A stretch of 64,000 nt of DNA from Oehlia diaphana (GCA_003833135.1 QZLH01000230.1:1-64000), one strand, 5' to 3'; positions 23,530 through 36,912 are shown, counted from the first letter of the stretch. A program made the numbers and translations. Notes: a model not told the origin generated them from the sequence alone.

Positions 23530-26500
23530 TTATAATTTACCATATTTTTTAGCTTTTTCGTAAGCTTTCTTTTCACTTTGTTCATTTTCAAGTGTGCCCC
23601 TGATTCTATTAATTTTCTTTTTATAAACAACATCTTTTTCTTTGATCTCAATAATATGCTGTTTGGCAATAAATTGACTATCTTTACGTAACTCTCTTAT
23701 TGCTCCTTTATGTTCTCTCTTATATTGTGATTTAAGTTTATTTATCTTTGCGCGTTCTTTATTCGTATCATAATATTTGTCAATAGAGAAGCTATAAAAA
23801 GACAAATAGGAAAAAATTATCAGTTAAATGTGAAAAACTGAACGTACAATATATAGAAATAATTATGTACTTTTCTTGGAATTTAGGAATATATGTGGGG
23901 ATTGGAATTGGTTTATGCAATTGTAGTTCAAGTGGTTTCCGATTTTGTTTAGAAAACTTTTGAAATCGTCGTAATGTTTCCTGAATAGTCTCTATCTTGT
24001 TCTACATAAAAAAAAAAGTGTTAATGCCATATATTCAAAAAAAAATGAACCACCATATAATACCTTAACTAACTGCTCAAATTTATTCAATGGGTAACTA
24101 GACAATAATTCCGAAACAGGATTAAATAATTCTATGAAAGCAGAAGTAGAATTATACAATTTTGCATATAATTCTATGATATGTACGGTAGCTAATAATA
24201 CCGATACTCTACAGGAAAAGAAAAAAAAAATATAACTTTTGAATTTTCATATATTTTATATTTAATTCGAATACATAATAATAAAAGCTTATTTTACCTA
24301 AAATCATCAGTATCTAAATTATCGACGTTTTTATTTAATATTTCGGAAAATTTTAATAATTTAATTTCGATATTCTTTCCATCTTTTATTTGGAGTATGG
24401 AAGGTATGGAATTAATACTATTAGGAAATGGGAATGTTCCAGGGATTGATGGTGTATTATTGAATGTATTTTTCGGTGCAAGATATACGAGTGTCGTAAA
24501 TAAAAAATTAATCGCTTCAGGAATGATACGTTGTGATAAGGCTTGATACTAAAAAGGAATATTCTTCTTAATAACAACTTGCAACAAAAAGTTAATTTCT
24601 TCATATTACTCACCTCATATAATAAATTACACAAAAACAATCCAGATATTAAATCTTTTCCATTAATAACTTGACATTGAGACAAATATTGTCCAATTAA
24701 TAATAAAGTTGGAGTAATAATGTTATGATGAAAATCTGACGTAGAAAATACTTTCCCGAATAGCTTAAATAAAAAAAGATCGGTAATTCCTGGAAATTTA
24801 TTATTTCTCACTAAATTATTTTTTTGATAATCGATTTTTTCTTTAAAATATTTAATAGCATATTCTGGTATTTGTTGTACTAAATCGTATATTTGTAATG
24901 ATAATCGATTTATCAAATGCATTTGACATGGAATTTCTTGTATCCGAATATAAATGTAGTCCATCAAGATATTAAAAAAATTCTAAATTGGAAAAGTATT
25001 ATAAATTATAATTATATAAATCGCAAACTGAGCATTGTATATATCATACCTCTAATTTTTCTTGGTTATCGGGAGAAAGTTTTATATGATGAAGGATTCG
25101 AATACGATGTACAACTACTGGCACATCTTTATCTTCAACATCCTCTAAAATTTCCAAAAAATTTTCCATAGTTGAAGGACAAGGGAAAATGTATCCTAAT
25201 ACCGATTCACTTTTATTATTTTCTTCTTTGTTCTTTTCCTTTTTAGTAGCTTGAGAATCTACACAATTCTTAGTCTGGAGTATCTTAACTTTTCTAAATG
25301 AAAAATCATTAATGTCTTCTAAGAGATGACATTCATTATCAATATAGTTGTCTTCCCCTTCATTGCCTCCATCACTCTCATCATTCTCTTCGTCCTCGTC
25401 CTCTTCATCTTGGCTTTTTTTTTCATCATCTATATCTATTTCGTCTGATTCTCCATATTGTGTTCTTCCGATAGTACCAAAATTTCTTAAAGTAATTCCT
25501 TTCCCTAATCCAAAATCATCATTATCATTCTTATCCGTCAAGTAATCTTCATCTAAATCATCAGCTATTGGAATATGTCTTTGTTTTTTATGTTTACTTT
25601 TATTATCATCATCTTCTGATCCTGAACTCAAGCCTTCCATGCGTCTTTTTCTTGCATTCTATGAACCAAAAAAAATTATTTTTAATTACACCTAATTTAA
25701 AACAAATATTTATGATATTTTTTATACCTCTAATCTTTCTAATTTTTCTTTTTCTTCTAATGCAATTTCCTCCTCGGATTTGGTTCTATTTGTAGGTCTT
25801 GCTCGTTTTTCAAAAGCTAATTCACGAACAATTTTATCATATTCTTCATATTTTTCATCAGACCTGTCAACTTCTATTGAACCGGATTGCTGAAAAAAAG
25901 AATTACTGTTTAGAGAATATATACAATTAATATGAAGCTGTATTTCATAGAATACCTTCTGAAAACCAGATTCTTGAAAAGGTTCACCATGAGGTATAAT
26001 AAGTAAATTACGGATTGAATCTAATTCAATATCTAATTTTTGTCGAACTTTTTCATCTTCATCTTTCTCCAATTGACACTTGTACTAAATAATAAATAAG
26101 TTTAGTTTATATGATGAATATATTAATTTGATAGAATTCAAATAAATAAAAATACTTTGTGCATTTTACTCTTAGCAATAATTTCTTTCATAACTTCATT
26201 TTTGTTTTTCTTGCGTCCAACATCCTAAATTTACAAAATTTATAATATGTGTTAATAAAGACTATAATATGTTATTATTATTAAATATATTGTAGTTAAA
26301 TTACATTGTCATTCGTAATTTCGAACCCACCAAAGTGGCTTCTAGATACAGTCTCCATATCAATAACGCCTAATCATATAAAATTAAAAATTAATTACAG
26401 GATAATATAAATTGTATATACAAAAATGTAATTACAAAATAGTCTCGATTAAAATAATACCCTTTTCATCATCTTCGCTTAAAACCAAATCTGGTTCATC

Positions 26501-27155
26501 AAAATCGTCTATTTCAGCCAAAGATTGACCATAATGAGTCAAATCATCATCATCCTCTTCAAGATTAAATAATGATTTCGATCGCTTCTATTATTGAGAT
26601 GTTTTATCAATTAATTGATTAATTGAATTATTGAATTAAGAATTTACTTTAAATAAATTGTAAAAATACTTGTCGTTCTTTAGTAAATCTTTCTAAAAAT
26701 TTTTCTTCGGGTGAAATATTTGAATTATTTTCACCAAACCGGTGATCGACTATTCCTCCAACTTTATTTTTGTTCTCCATTTCAACAAGTAACGTTTTCA
26801 TTCTCTGTTATTATTAAAATTTATTTAGAACAATTCGCTTAAAAATAAAAAAAAAATTTTATATACAAGCCTTGTCAATTCCAATTTGCCTTTTTAATCC
26901 AGGTTTACCTTGAACACCTTTAATTTTCTTTCCTAATACGTCATGTTTAACTTTATTAACTTTCAATTCAAAAGGATTGATTTGGTTTGGCACTAAACTA
27001 TTCAACTTAGAAATATTAGCATTCCTATCTCTTGGGTGTGTTCTTTTTTTGCTAGCTGAGCGTGATTTTGGTCCTACTAGCCCAACATCCTTTAAAGTAG
27101 CATTTAAACGTTTTAAGGCCGAACTTCTACCGCTTTTCGGTTTGGTTACTCTCAT
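23530..27155 (-). CDS. NOP14: Nucleolar complex protein 14 (SSU processome)
   Basis: U3-associated factor for 18S rRNA maturation and 40S assembly. It starts MRVTKPKSGRSSALKRLN; the first exon is 26871-27155 and the second 26670-26804, followed by about twelve short exons. Landmarks: NPFELKVNKVKHDVLGKK, VGGIVDHRFGEN, FLERFTKERQ, ETVSRSHFGGFEI, YDKIVRELAFEKRARP, a long acidic stretch (25300-25440, DEEDEDEEN), YIFPCPSTMENFLEIL, and a basic C-terminus with EHKGAIRELRKDSQFIA. The first intron seems to begin GC (GACAAG|GCTTGT); a GT choice 4 bp on creates a stop. The C-terminal exons are clear down to KKYGKL and stop. Confidence 0.93.
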
Positions 27156-27524
27156 ATTTTTCTAAAGTTTGTTTTTTCGAACAAGGAATTTATCAAAAAA
27201 AATTTTACTAGGATCTCATCTTTATAAGTCACGTGTCAATTTAATTTATACGGTATTATAATCATTATAGTAAGCCTTTACTTTTGGTTTAAGTTAGGTT
27301 TTTTTTAAAAAAGTTGAAATCAATTTATAAGTAATGGACCATAAATCTTGCTTTTAATGCTTTAATAAAAAAAACTGACTAAAATATAATTATAGAATAA
27401 AAAATATATATTATTTATCAGTCAAAATTTTAAGAGTTCTAATTATTTTTTTTTAAAAAAAAAATTAATCGTTAATTTATAAAATTTATAAACAAAAAAA
27501 AAATGTTAAAATTTTACTATATGC
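27156..27524. other. Spacer between RPL4 and NOP14
   Basis: 369 bp downstream of RPL4 and upstream of NOP14 (both minus). A TCACGTG motif lies at 27229-27235. Otherwise A/T runs. Confidence 0.4.
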
Positions 27525-28901
27525 CTACCTAGCAGAAGTTTTAGTAGATTCTTTAAATTGACGTTTCTTCTTTATAATTTTACCAGCCTTACGTTTTTCA
27601 GCTGCAATAATTTCAGCTCTTTGTAATATTTTAGCATAAGGGTTAAGACGAATCTTAACGCCATTATTACGCAAGGGATTCTTCTTTTGAGTAAATGGGC
27701 GTTTTTCATGTTTTTCGCCGGCAGGTCGAAGAACTGATTGAATTTCTTTAGAATTGATAATACTGGTAACATCTGAATTGGTAATAATGTGTGATGGAAG
27801 ACTGTGATAAATTCAGAGAATGGATAAAAATAATGGTTTAACTTGTATTTTTCTCTAAAAATAAAAATAAAAATAAATACACATACTGATAATCTCTTTT
27901 AAGAGCAGCGGATTTCCTATAAGTTCCAAACAAACTATCCAATAAAGCAAAAGCACCCTGAGACCAAATAATAAATCTACCAACGTGGCCACCAGGAGCT
28001 AACTGTAATAAATTTAATCTTCTAACATTAACTAATTCAACACCAGGAATATTACGAAAAGCTTTAACGACGCCATTATCTTCATTATAAACAATAAGTG
28101 GACCTCTACGTTGACGATGTCTACGATTACGCAATTTGCCTTTACCAGCTCTTAATTTACGAGAATTTGAAACCTTTACTACATCTCTATAAGCATGAAC
28201 AGTTTTAAGAAGTGCCACTGCTGCTTTAGTTTTAGTTAAAGACTCAATGCCACTACCAATTACAAGCGGTACTTCCTGAATTTCTTCAATACGATGTCCT
28301 CTTGCTAATACGAGTGATGGAATTGATGATGCTGCTAAAGCTGATGCTGTGGCAAATCTTTTTTGATTCAAATTAGTTTTAACATGCCATTTACGCCAAA
28401 TTTTGGTAGGTGCAAACATACGACCACCTCGACACATATTACCAAAAGCACCCTAATTAATACCAAGAAAACAAATAAATAATTAATTAATAAAAAAAAA
28501 TTTTTACAATAATTATGACTAGTATCTTAATAATTTATATCAACCTGTCCAGCACGGTGAGTACCGCCCCCAGACACACGAGGAATACGGGCAACTGCAC
28601 GACCAGTACCCCAAGATTCAGCTGAAGTTTGATGTCCAGCTTTTGAAGAAACCGCATAAGGCTGACGATTACTCTTTGAGATGTTTGTATGAACAACCCT
28701 CACAATATCAGGACGAATTGGAGCTTTAAAAACAGCTGGAAGTACATGCTTTCCGATAGTACTATCTCCTGACTCAGAGTAAATATTGATCTGGGGTCTT
28801 ATGGCTGTAGACTGAAATTTAAAATCAAAATTGATTATGAAGTATAAGAAGATTCAATGAAACTATTTATAAAAACAATGGATTGATAAAAAACTCACCA
28901 T
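27525..28901 (-). CDS. RPL4: 60S ribosomal protein L4 (uL4)
   Basis: Large-subunit protein lining the exit tunnel. Exons 28899-28901, 28545-28811, 27887-28452 and 27525-27801 give 370 residues. The first coding exon is only the ATG, followed at once by GTGAGT. The protein has [51 protein letters not shown], the tunnel loop [32 protein letters not shown] split by an intron, GHRIEEI, and the basic eukaryotic extension. The leader just upstream of the ATG is pyrimidine-rich on the coding strand (TTTCTTCCTTTTCTCCTCTC), as often seen at ribosomal protein genes. Divergent from GCP2 with 168 bp between starts. Confidence 0.97.
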
Positions 28902-29069
28902 CGTTATTAATGACGAGAGGAGAAAAGGAAGAAACAGTGAAAAAAAATTTTAGAGATTTGTACCACAGATCTGGCAAATCACATGATATCCATCAAAAGA
29001 TGGACATTATAACAAATAATAGAAAAAGTTTTCGTCAAAATTTATTTTTGGCGCCCGACGTTAATATAA

Positions 29070-32000
29070 ATGAGTAAACCAAGGCCTAGATCATTTTCTG
29101 CAACTCCTTCAGCTGAGCAGACCAGTAAAAATGTTATAACAGCATCCGCTAAGGGGTTACTTACCGAGCAACAAGTAAACAAGGTACTCTGATATTTACT
29201 TGACTAGCCAATGATAAATATCTTGTATTCAACGCGTTATTTCGTAAAATAAAGCTTACTGCACGGCTAGCGAACATTCGTCAAAGCACCAATGGGAAAA
29301 GTTTCGAATCGTCAACAAATAAATCACGCGTTTCTCAATATAAATTAACCCCTGAAGGTAACTTTTTTAGAGTGAGGACACTGGTAGACACTGGTATATA
29401 CATTTTTTAGTTAACTAACTTTAGAATTAACCATTATTCTCAAATAAGGTTATACCTCAAAGTCATTTTATGATGAACGTGAGTTCATTAGCGCGCCATT
29501 AAATTCTAGAGTTCGTTATTCACCGACGGTACGTAGTGCATTTATATAATAACGGGATCATAAACACTAAATTAATCGCATATTTTAATTATTATAAGAG
29601 CAGCGGGACATCAATGAAAAAGATTTGAAAATAGGTTTATTACCACTGCAATTACAAGAATATGCAATTATCGAGGATTTATTATTCGTGATGATGGTAT
29701 GAAATAAATTACTTAAGGATATTTATTTCACTATAGTAATATTGACACATTCAATACTACTAAAGGGGATTGAAGGCAAATATATCTTAATGGGCAAATC
29801 TGAAGAACAGACAGAAAGATTCAACTATTTTGTAGATGAATCACTAGGTATTAATTTTCCATCATTAGTATAGTTAACATTTAATAATTATATATTTGTT
29901 TATTCATTATTCTCAGATCCTTCTTTTAAGGACTTGACCGAACGCATTTTACCCCTTGCAGCGTATTTTACTTCAATCGATGCTTTTATTGAAAAGCATT
30001 CTAAGTTTGAATATGGATTTGTCAGCCATGCTTTATGTGCAGCCATGCGCGGGTTATTAAAGGTATTAATATATATCTGATCTTATATTCGGCAGTTTAA
30101 CTCGATAGTTTAAAAATAAAATCAACTTTTTCTTATTTATCCTCAGGAATATCTCATTCTAATTACTCAATTAGAGCATCAGTTCAGAACGTCACCTTCT
30201 TTTACTCTTCAAAAGTTTTGGTTCTATGTGCATCCAACTTTACATACAATGTCGAATCTTCATTCACTGGTAATGGATATTCTAGATGCGGCACAGGATG
30301 CAAGTGAAGATGAAGACGATATATTAATGGTTGAGGGTTTTAATAATAAAAAAGATGAAATACCGCAACAGATCAAAGGTGGTGGCATACTAACTATATT
30401 GGTTGATAGAATGACCACAATGAGCGGGTAAATAGACAGATATCATATAAAGTATTACTTACTCTACCATTTATTAATAATAAATTGTCGTCTCCGAATA
30501 GCGATTCAGCAACGAAAAAGCTTTATGTGCATTTACTATCAAAAGCCTCGCAGCCTTATGTATCAATGTTACATTCCTGGATACACCATGGCGAAATTCG
30601 AGATCCATATGAAGAGTTCATGATACAGGAACGTAAAAATGTTAAAAAGGAAAATTTAAAAGAAGATTTCAACGATGCGTATTGGGAGGCCCGTTACACA
30701 ATTCGCGATAAAACTTTACCTCCATTTTTGATTCCATTCAAGAATAAGATATTATTAGCTGGTAAATATCTTAATGTGATTCGCGAATGTGGAATTGCAA
30801 TTCAAGAACCACAACAACAATCAACCGAAGAAGTTGTGGGAAAGGATGGTGTAGATAGAACTGATGTAAATGTGAACAGTGATATATTAGTAGCTATGGA
30901 TGGTGGAAGGTTAGTGGTCTTCAAAATACTTATTAATTATAATGATATTAAATATATTGGTAACCTTTTATAAACGATCTATCATTAGGTTCGTAGATAA
31001 TATTGAGATTGCTTATAAATGCGCAAATAGAACTCTATTAGATCTATTATTGAAAGATCAGCAACTTATCGCTCGTCTACGGTATACAAATTTAATTTAA
31101 TTTATTGTTGCTTTAAAAATTTTTAAAAATTTACCTAATAGGCAAGAAATGTGATTCCTATGTATAGATCGATCAAACGTTATTTCTTCCTAGACCAATC
31201 TGACTTTTTTACGCACTTCCTTGACCTTGCCTCAGCTGAATTGAAAAAACCCTCAAAAGATGTTTCTCTTACAAAGCTTCAGTCTCTACTTGATTTAGTC
31301 CTTCGTAATCCTTCTTCAGTTGCTTACACTGATCCATTTAAGGAAGATGTGAAAGTTGAAATGAGTACCGTTGGTCTAGTAGACCAATTGCTACGCATTA
31401 TCAATGTTGCCGGAATGATGGAACCGACTCCTGCATTTAGTCGGGCAAATCGTTTGGCTGAAAGCTTTGCTTTCAGAAAAGAAAATGTAAAGATGGGAGA
31501 TGTTGAAAGCGAAAATGAAGGTTCAGAAGATGGCGTAGGAAGTGGTACGGAAAAACCAGGCTATGCTTCTAGTGTGGCAGGTAGCGTCACTGGAAGTATT
31601 GTTAGCAGTTTGGCTGGAAGTATATCTGGGAGTATCATGGGTGGAAGTAACAAACAACCATTGACAGGTTAGTTTTCTATGTCCATTTGGACAATATCTT
31701 GTTTTCTAACTTGCGTTAGCCCCATTTAATGATAGTTTGTTTATTATAGGAATTGAAGCACTTACTTTGGATTATATCGTTACCTTTCCGTTATCCTTAG
31801 TTATTTCTCGTAAAGCACTTACCAAATATCAACTATTGTTTCGACATTTACTTTATCTTAAATATATCGAACAATTACTATGTAATACGTGGACTGAGCA
31901 TACTAAATCATTCCACTGGCGTCGTGGTTCAGGACATTCAGCTCTAGAAGCATGGAAAAGCCGTGCTTTTGCTCTCAGGCAGAGGATGTTAGTTTTCGTA

Positions 32001-32623
32001 CAACAGTTTTCGTATTACGTAACAAGTGAAGTTTTAGAACCTCAATGGAGAAATTTGGAGGCAAATTTAGTTAAGGTAAGGTAATCAATCTCTTTATAAT
32101 TATTACTTTTAAGAGAATAGGCATATAAATTCTTCTTTCTATGCAGGTTTCAACAGTTGATCAAGTGTTGCAATATCATTCCGATTTTCTGGATACTTGT
32201 CTTAAAGAATGCATGTTAACTAATGCTAAATTATTGAGAGTAAGTTATGTACAATAAAAGATTTCATTATATTAGAATTAAATTAATTGTTCTAAATACT
32301 TCATTTATTAATTTTAGATTTATGCAAAAATGGTACATACAATAGTATTATTCTGTCTTTATTATGATAAATTCACGAGATCCCTTATTGCACTTGAATT
32401 ACAATTATCACAAGTGGCTTCACAAATGGACTCTATAGATAGGACATTACATAAATTTGAAGATAATTTTTTTTATCATTTAAAATTATTAATTGAAGCT
32501 TTAAATTTTTATTCAGCTACTGAAACAGTTCAATTTCTATGTTTAGTAGTTAGATTGGATTATAATTTGTATTATGCTAATCATGAAGGATCAAATGGTA
32601 GTGGTATGGGAGGAGGATATTAA
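29070..32623 (+). CDS. GCP2: Gamma-tubulin complex component 2 (GCP2/Spc97/Alp4)
   Basis: Core of the gamma-tubulin small complex that nucleates microtubules. Starts [12 protein letters not shown]; the first exons are 29070-29183, 29255-29357 and then from about 29448, followed by about ten more, ending TAA at 32623. GRIP1-like N-terminal part: [46 protein letters not shown]. Middle: [25 protein letters not shown] and [18 protein letters not shown]2-like part: [53 protein letters not shown]. The EVLEPxW and [13 protein letters not shown] wording marks GCP2, not GCP3. A Gly/Ser-rich insert (residues coded at 31500-31665) sits between the two halves. Confidence 0.93.
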
Positions 32624-33440
32624 CGACATATACGTTTAAAATAAATGGTTTCCGAGATCTTTTGAGCAGTAATGTTAATTTAATGCGACTTTTTGGCGGC
32701 ATTACCTAACATGTTGTGGAATAGAATTTAAAATTACAATCACATAACTGTTATACTTCAAATAATTATATATCCATCAAATAATATTTCATGAGCAGTG
32801 AGTGTTGCAGGGATGCAGGGTTGTAAACTGGTAAGTTTATACCTAAATTATCAGATAAGTTACTGGCAAATTTTAAGACATTGGTGAGTAATCAAAAAAA
32901 AAGTTTATTGAATAAAATCAACTTTCTCCACCCTCTTGAAACATAATGAAAATTTGAAAAATGTGCATTTAGAAAGGATGTGTATTTAGAGAGAGAAATT
33001 TTATGTTTTCTATATATTTGGAACTGAGCAAAAGAGTGGTGTATTTAGAAAATAAATATATAATATGTATATTTAAAGAGAGTGTATTTAGAGAGTTGAC
33101 TGTATTAAATATATATATATTATTGGATGGGATATAGTTACAGAACTAAAGTTGCCTACTGTATTTTAAAGTATATGAAATTGTAGAAATTATATAAAAT
33201 ACTGTAAAAATGCCAAAATTATATTAAAATTATATACAAGTATTTGTAGAAATGCCAAAATTAATTTCTACAATTTCTACATTTTTACAAATTTTCAAAT
33301 ATAATTTTAATATAATTTCTGCATTTTTACAAGTTTTAAATTTTAATTAAAGTAATTATATAAATAATTGTAATTATAATATGGTGTATATAGTTTAAAG
33401 TTAGGTAATTTCAAGGGAAGCTTGAAATAGAATCCTGGAT
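32624..33440. other. Spacer with inverted repeats
   Basis: No gene seen. At 33203-33238 CTGTAAAAATGCCAAAATTATATTAAAATTATATAC pairs with 33298-33333 in inverted orientation, with smaller TGTAGAAAT/ATTTCTACA pairs around and between them, so 33150-33340 can fold into nested hairpins. It may be another small foldback element; no target duplication was found. Confidence 0.55.
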
Positions 33441-33757
33441 ATTTAATTTAAAAGTCATAATGGACTTTTGGCCAAAAACACCCCTTTTTGCTGAAACTTA
33501 AAAAATCTTATTTTGTAGCATCCAGTTATTCAATTTTGTTGAACTTTTTTTATTTTGTAACCTTCATTTAACTCCACAATTTAAAAAAACAAGTTCATCA
33601 AAATTGGACTACTGGATGCTGAGATATTTACAAAAAATGATTTTTTGAGCTCTTAAAAAATGGGTCAATTTGCCAAAAGTATGACTTAGGCCAAAATTTT
33701 TACTAAAGAAAATTTTCACTTCATACTAATACAACCCTATTACAACTCAACTTAATT

Positions 33758-36410
33758 ATGCCTAATCATCGTAAAAATAACAACAGTAACTCCAGAGAGA
33801 GCCCTGCTATTTGAAAAGAGAAAAGAAAAGAAGCAGCCAATGGCTCTTCTTCAGATACTTCCAGTTCAGATACTGAATAAAATAAAATTAACAAAACTCC
33901 TCAAAAAAGAACCAGAATTACTTCAAAAGATGATATGGTCATATGGATGAAGACTTTACTGCCAAAATAGCAGTGGCAAATATGGACTTGGGTGCTTCTA
34001 CTTTCCAGCCCATTGTTCTCATTCCTGCTGGCCTTCTTCTCCAAACGGTACTGCACAAAATGCGCAGTCAAAAAATGCATTGCCTAATTCAGCCAACGCG
34101 TCAATGCATAATCCTACCAACAATGATTTCACCTTCTTAAACATGTCAACTGATAAGGAAGTGATAAACAAAAACTCCAGTGATCATACATCCAAGCCCA
34201 CTATTTCTATTCTTAAACAAGATTTTTAGACTGCAGCCACTCCTAATGCGTTTCCTGAATTCCTTAAAAATATCCAACTAATAGGGCAATAATTGACGCT
34301 ATCAATAATCTTTTTTTAGAAACTTACCAAAGTTATATTGGTAAAGCTAAAACCATTGGAAAAGACGAATCTAAATGTCTTATCATACATTTTTATACTG
34401 CGAAAGATCAAGACACTTGTGTCAATAGTTTCCATTCTGATCTTGCCAATATTAAATTTCATGCTTACAATTCAAAACAACTAAAGCTCGCTAAGGATTT
34501 GTGAGCTGTCCAAGTCACAGATATTCCTTTCTTTATTTCCAAGGATGATATTATTGCAATGTTCAAATGCTTCGGCAATATTGATTCATACCACCTACAC
34601 ATGCGTACCAATTAAAGCTCTAAATGGTCTGGATTGGTCTGGATTGGGGAGTAACCCAGGATCAGACTGAAAAATTAGTTCATTTCGGTCTGGTCCAGTT
34701 TATATTAAAAGGAGAATCTGGGACCAAACTAGACCAGACCAGTTATTTTGGTCCAGTCTGGTTTGGTCCTATAATAAAAAAATGTTTTGATAACATTTTT
34801 TAATTATAATTACTTAGAAAAAATGTTTCACAACATTTTTTTGTTAAGTTAATTAAAAAACAGTGCACAAATATTTTTCTTATAATAATATACTTAGAAA
34901 AAATGTTTTGCAACGTTTTTTCGTTAAGTTAATTAAAAAAAATATTACGCAAACATTTTTTTTATAATAATATACTTAGAAAAAATGTTTCACAACATTT
35001 TTTCTTTAAATTAATTAAAAAATGTTGTGCAAATGTTTTTTTTAATTAAATATACTTAGAAAAAATGTTTTGCAACGTTTTTTCTTTAAATTAATTAAAA
35101 AAATGTTGCACAAACATTTTTTTAATTAAATATACTTAGAAAAAATGTTTCACAACATTTTTTCTTTAAATTAATTAAAAAAATGTTGCACAAACATTTT
35201 TTTAATTAAATATACTTAGAAAAAATGTTTCACAACATTTTTCTTTAAATTAATTAAAAAAATATTGCGCAAACATTTTTTTAATTAAATATACTTAGAA
35301 AAATGTTGTGCAATATTTTTTCTTTAAATTAATTAAAAAAAATTGTGCAAACGTTTTTTTTATAATAATATGTTAAAAAAAATGTGACACAACATTTTTT
35401 TATTTAATAATTAAATAATTGCAACAGTTTTAATATAAACCATTGCGTCCAGTTCCAACCCATTTAATTCAGTTCAGGTTAGATTTATAATCTGAAACTG
35501 GACTGGACCAGACTGAATATTTTAGTCTGGGTTGAAGCATCAACCCAGACTGGACCAATCTGAATTTTTAGTTCGGGTTGTCAGATTAGGACTGACCTGA
35601 TTAGAGCTTTAGTGCCAATTCTAAAGTTCAGCAAGTTCAGATTGTTTTTGATAGTGCTGACACCATCTGACACTTTAATGATCAATGGGCGGTTTACTGT
35701 TACTCCATCTGTTTGCAAATCACCCATGTCATTTCACCCAAAGAAATCTTACCAGAAATTTATCACACTACTTACTCAGCTTCCCGCCAATACCAAAGAT
35801 ATTGAATTTAGTACCGCTTGTTCACCAGTTAAGTGCAAAAGCGGTTAATAATGTGCTCTTATCTCTTAACTCATATAATCCTAAAAGATGGGTCTATGTT
35901 ATCTTTAGTTTCCAAAAGCTCCTTAACACTACTATGAAACTGACGATTGCTCTTTAGGAATACAATCTTAAATGGAATCTTTCAGCCAATACTACAAAAT
36001 TCTGTCATTATTGCGGTAAACTAAGTTGTAATCTGCAGTTTTGCCCTCTACGTGAAGAAAGAGAACGCTTGCATATTCATAATCCAGTGGCCAAGTTTTA
36101 AGACAGATTTAAGCTTAATCAATCTGGCAACTATCATGCTAATTCTGACAAACCACGATCAAGATCATGTTCTAAATCCCGTGATCGATCCCATTCTAAG
36201 GTTTTTCACTCCAGATCTGATAATGCTAATCCTGATCAGTGCAATCAGAAATCTTCCAATAATAATAATAAACAACACCACAGTTCTGACCATGCTCATC
36301 CTAAATCTAAGGATCGTAATGGCAAGGAATGCTCTGTTTCCTTTTCTGCTGATAAGCGTAATTCCTTATCTCAACCTAACAATAAGACACAACTGCTATA
36401 ATGAAGACTC
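33758..36410 (+). pseudogene. LINE ORF1 (RNA-binding, zinc knuckle), broken
   Basis: From MPNHRKNN, a Ser/Lys-rich start, through QDTCVNSFHSDL and VTDIPFFISKDDI (RRM-like zone) up to MRTN at 34613, where element C is inserted; the frame resumes at 35621 with SKVQQVQI. A Cys knuckle (CHYCGKLSCNLQFC, near 36003) and an Arg/Ser/His-rich tail follow. Stops include 33875, 34227 and 34502; several are explained by CAA, CAG or CGA becoming TAA, TAG or TGA. The tail lies in a 384-bp tandem duplication. Confidence 0.7.
34614..35611. mobile_element. Hairpin-array TIR element C inside the LINE
   Basis: 998 bp inserted in LINE ORF1. Ends are AAAGCTCTAA on the left and TTAGAGCTTTA on the right; flanks are GTACCAATT (34605-34613) and GTGCCAATT (35612-35620), an 8-9 bp target duplication with one mismatch; removing the element restores MRTN-SKVQQ. 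Interior: seven units of 79-82 bp starting TACTTAG (34811, 34891, 34973, 35053, 35133, 35213, 35292), each with two hairpins (AAAAATGTTTCACAACATTTTT and AAAAATGTTGCACAAACATTTTT). Both flanks of the array carry GGTCTGG/CCAGACC motifs in both orientations. No coding capacity. Confidence 0.85.
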
Positions 36411-36912
36411 CTGGTAACTTTAATATATCTAATCAAACTGATCAACTTAATGAAATAATGTTCATTCTAAAGGATATTTGTGAAGAAATAGCCAACATTA
36501 AATAGCGTATTCTGACCCTAAAGCTTTCAGATCAAACTATGATCAAGATCATGTTCTAAATCCTGTGATCAATCCCATTCCAAGATTTTCTGCTCCAGAC
36601 CTGATAACGCTAATTCTGATCAGCAGAATCAGAAATCTTCCAATAATAATAATTAACATCACAGTTTTAACCATGCTCATCCTAAGTCTAAGAATTGTAA
36701 CAGCAAGAAACACTTTGTTTCCTTTTCTGCTGATAAGCTTAATTCTTTATCTCAACCTAACAATAAGATACAACCGCCTATAATGAAGACTCCTGGCAAC
36801 TTTAATATATCTAATCAAACTGATCAACTTAATAAAATAATGCTCATTCTAAAGGATATTTGTAAAGAAATGGCTAATGTTAAATAGCGTATTCTGGCCC
36901 TGAAGCTTTCAA
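36157..36912. repeat. 384-bp tandem duplication in the LINE
   Basis: Two head-to-tail copies, 36157-36540 and 36541-36912, both starting GATCAAGATCATGTTCTAAATCC and both containing CATGCTCATCCTAA, TTTCCTTTTCTGCTGATAAGC and GAAGACTCCTGG. Both carry the same AAATAGCG stop (near 36505 and 36888). Divergence is about one base in ten, mostly transitions, so the duplication is old. Confidence 0.85.

Noticed and set aside
25348..25545. Ser-rich plus-strand frame
   Set aside because: Shadow of the acidic NOP14 exon (GAA/GAT read backwards).
28883..29077. 64-codon frame between RPL4 and GCP2
   Set aside because: Overlaps the RPL4 start codon and splice donor and the shared promoter; no family features.
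29070..32623. GCP3 (Spc98) identity
   Set aside because: The EVLEPxW and [11 protein letters not shown] motifs fit GCP2 better.
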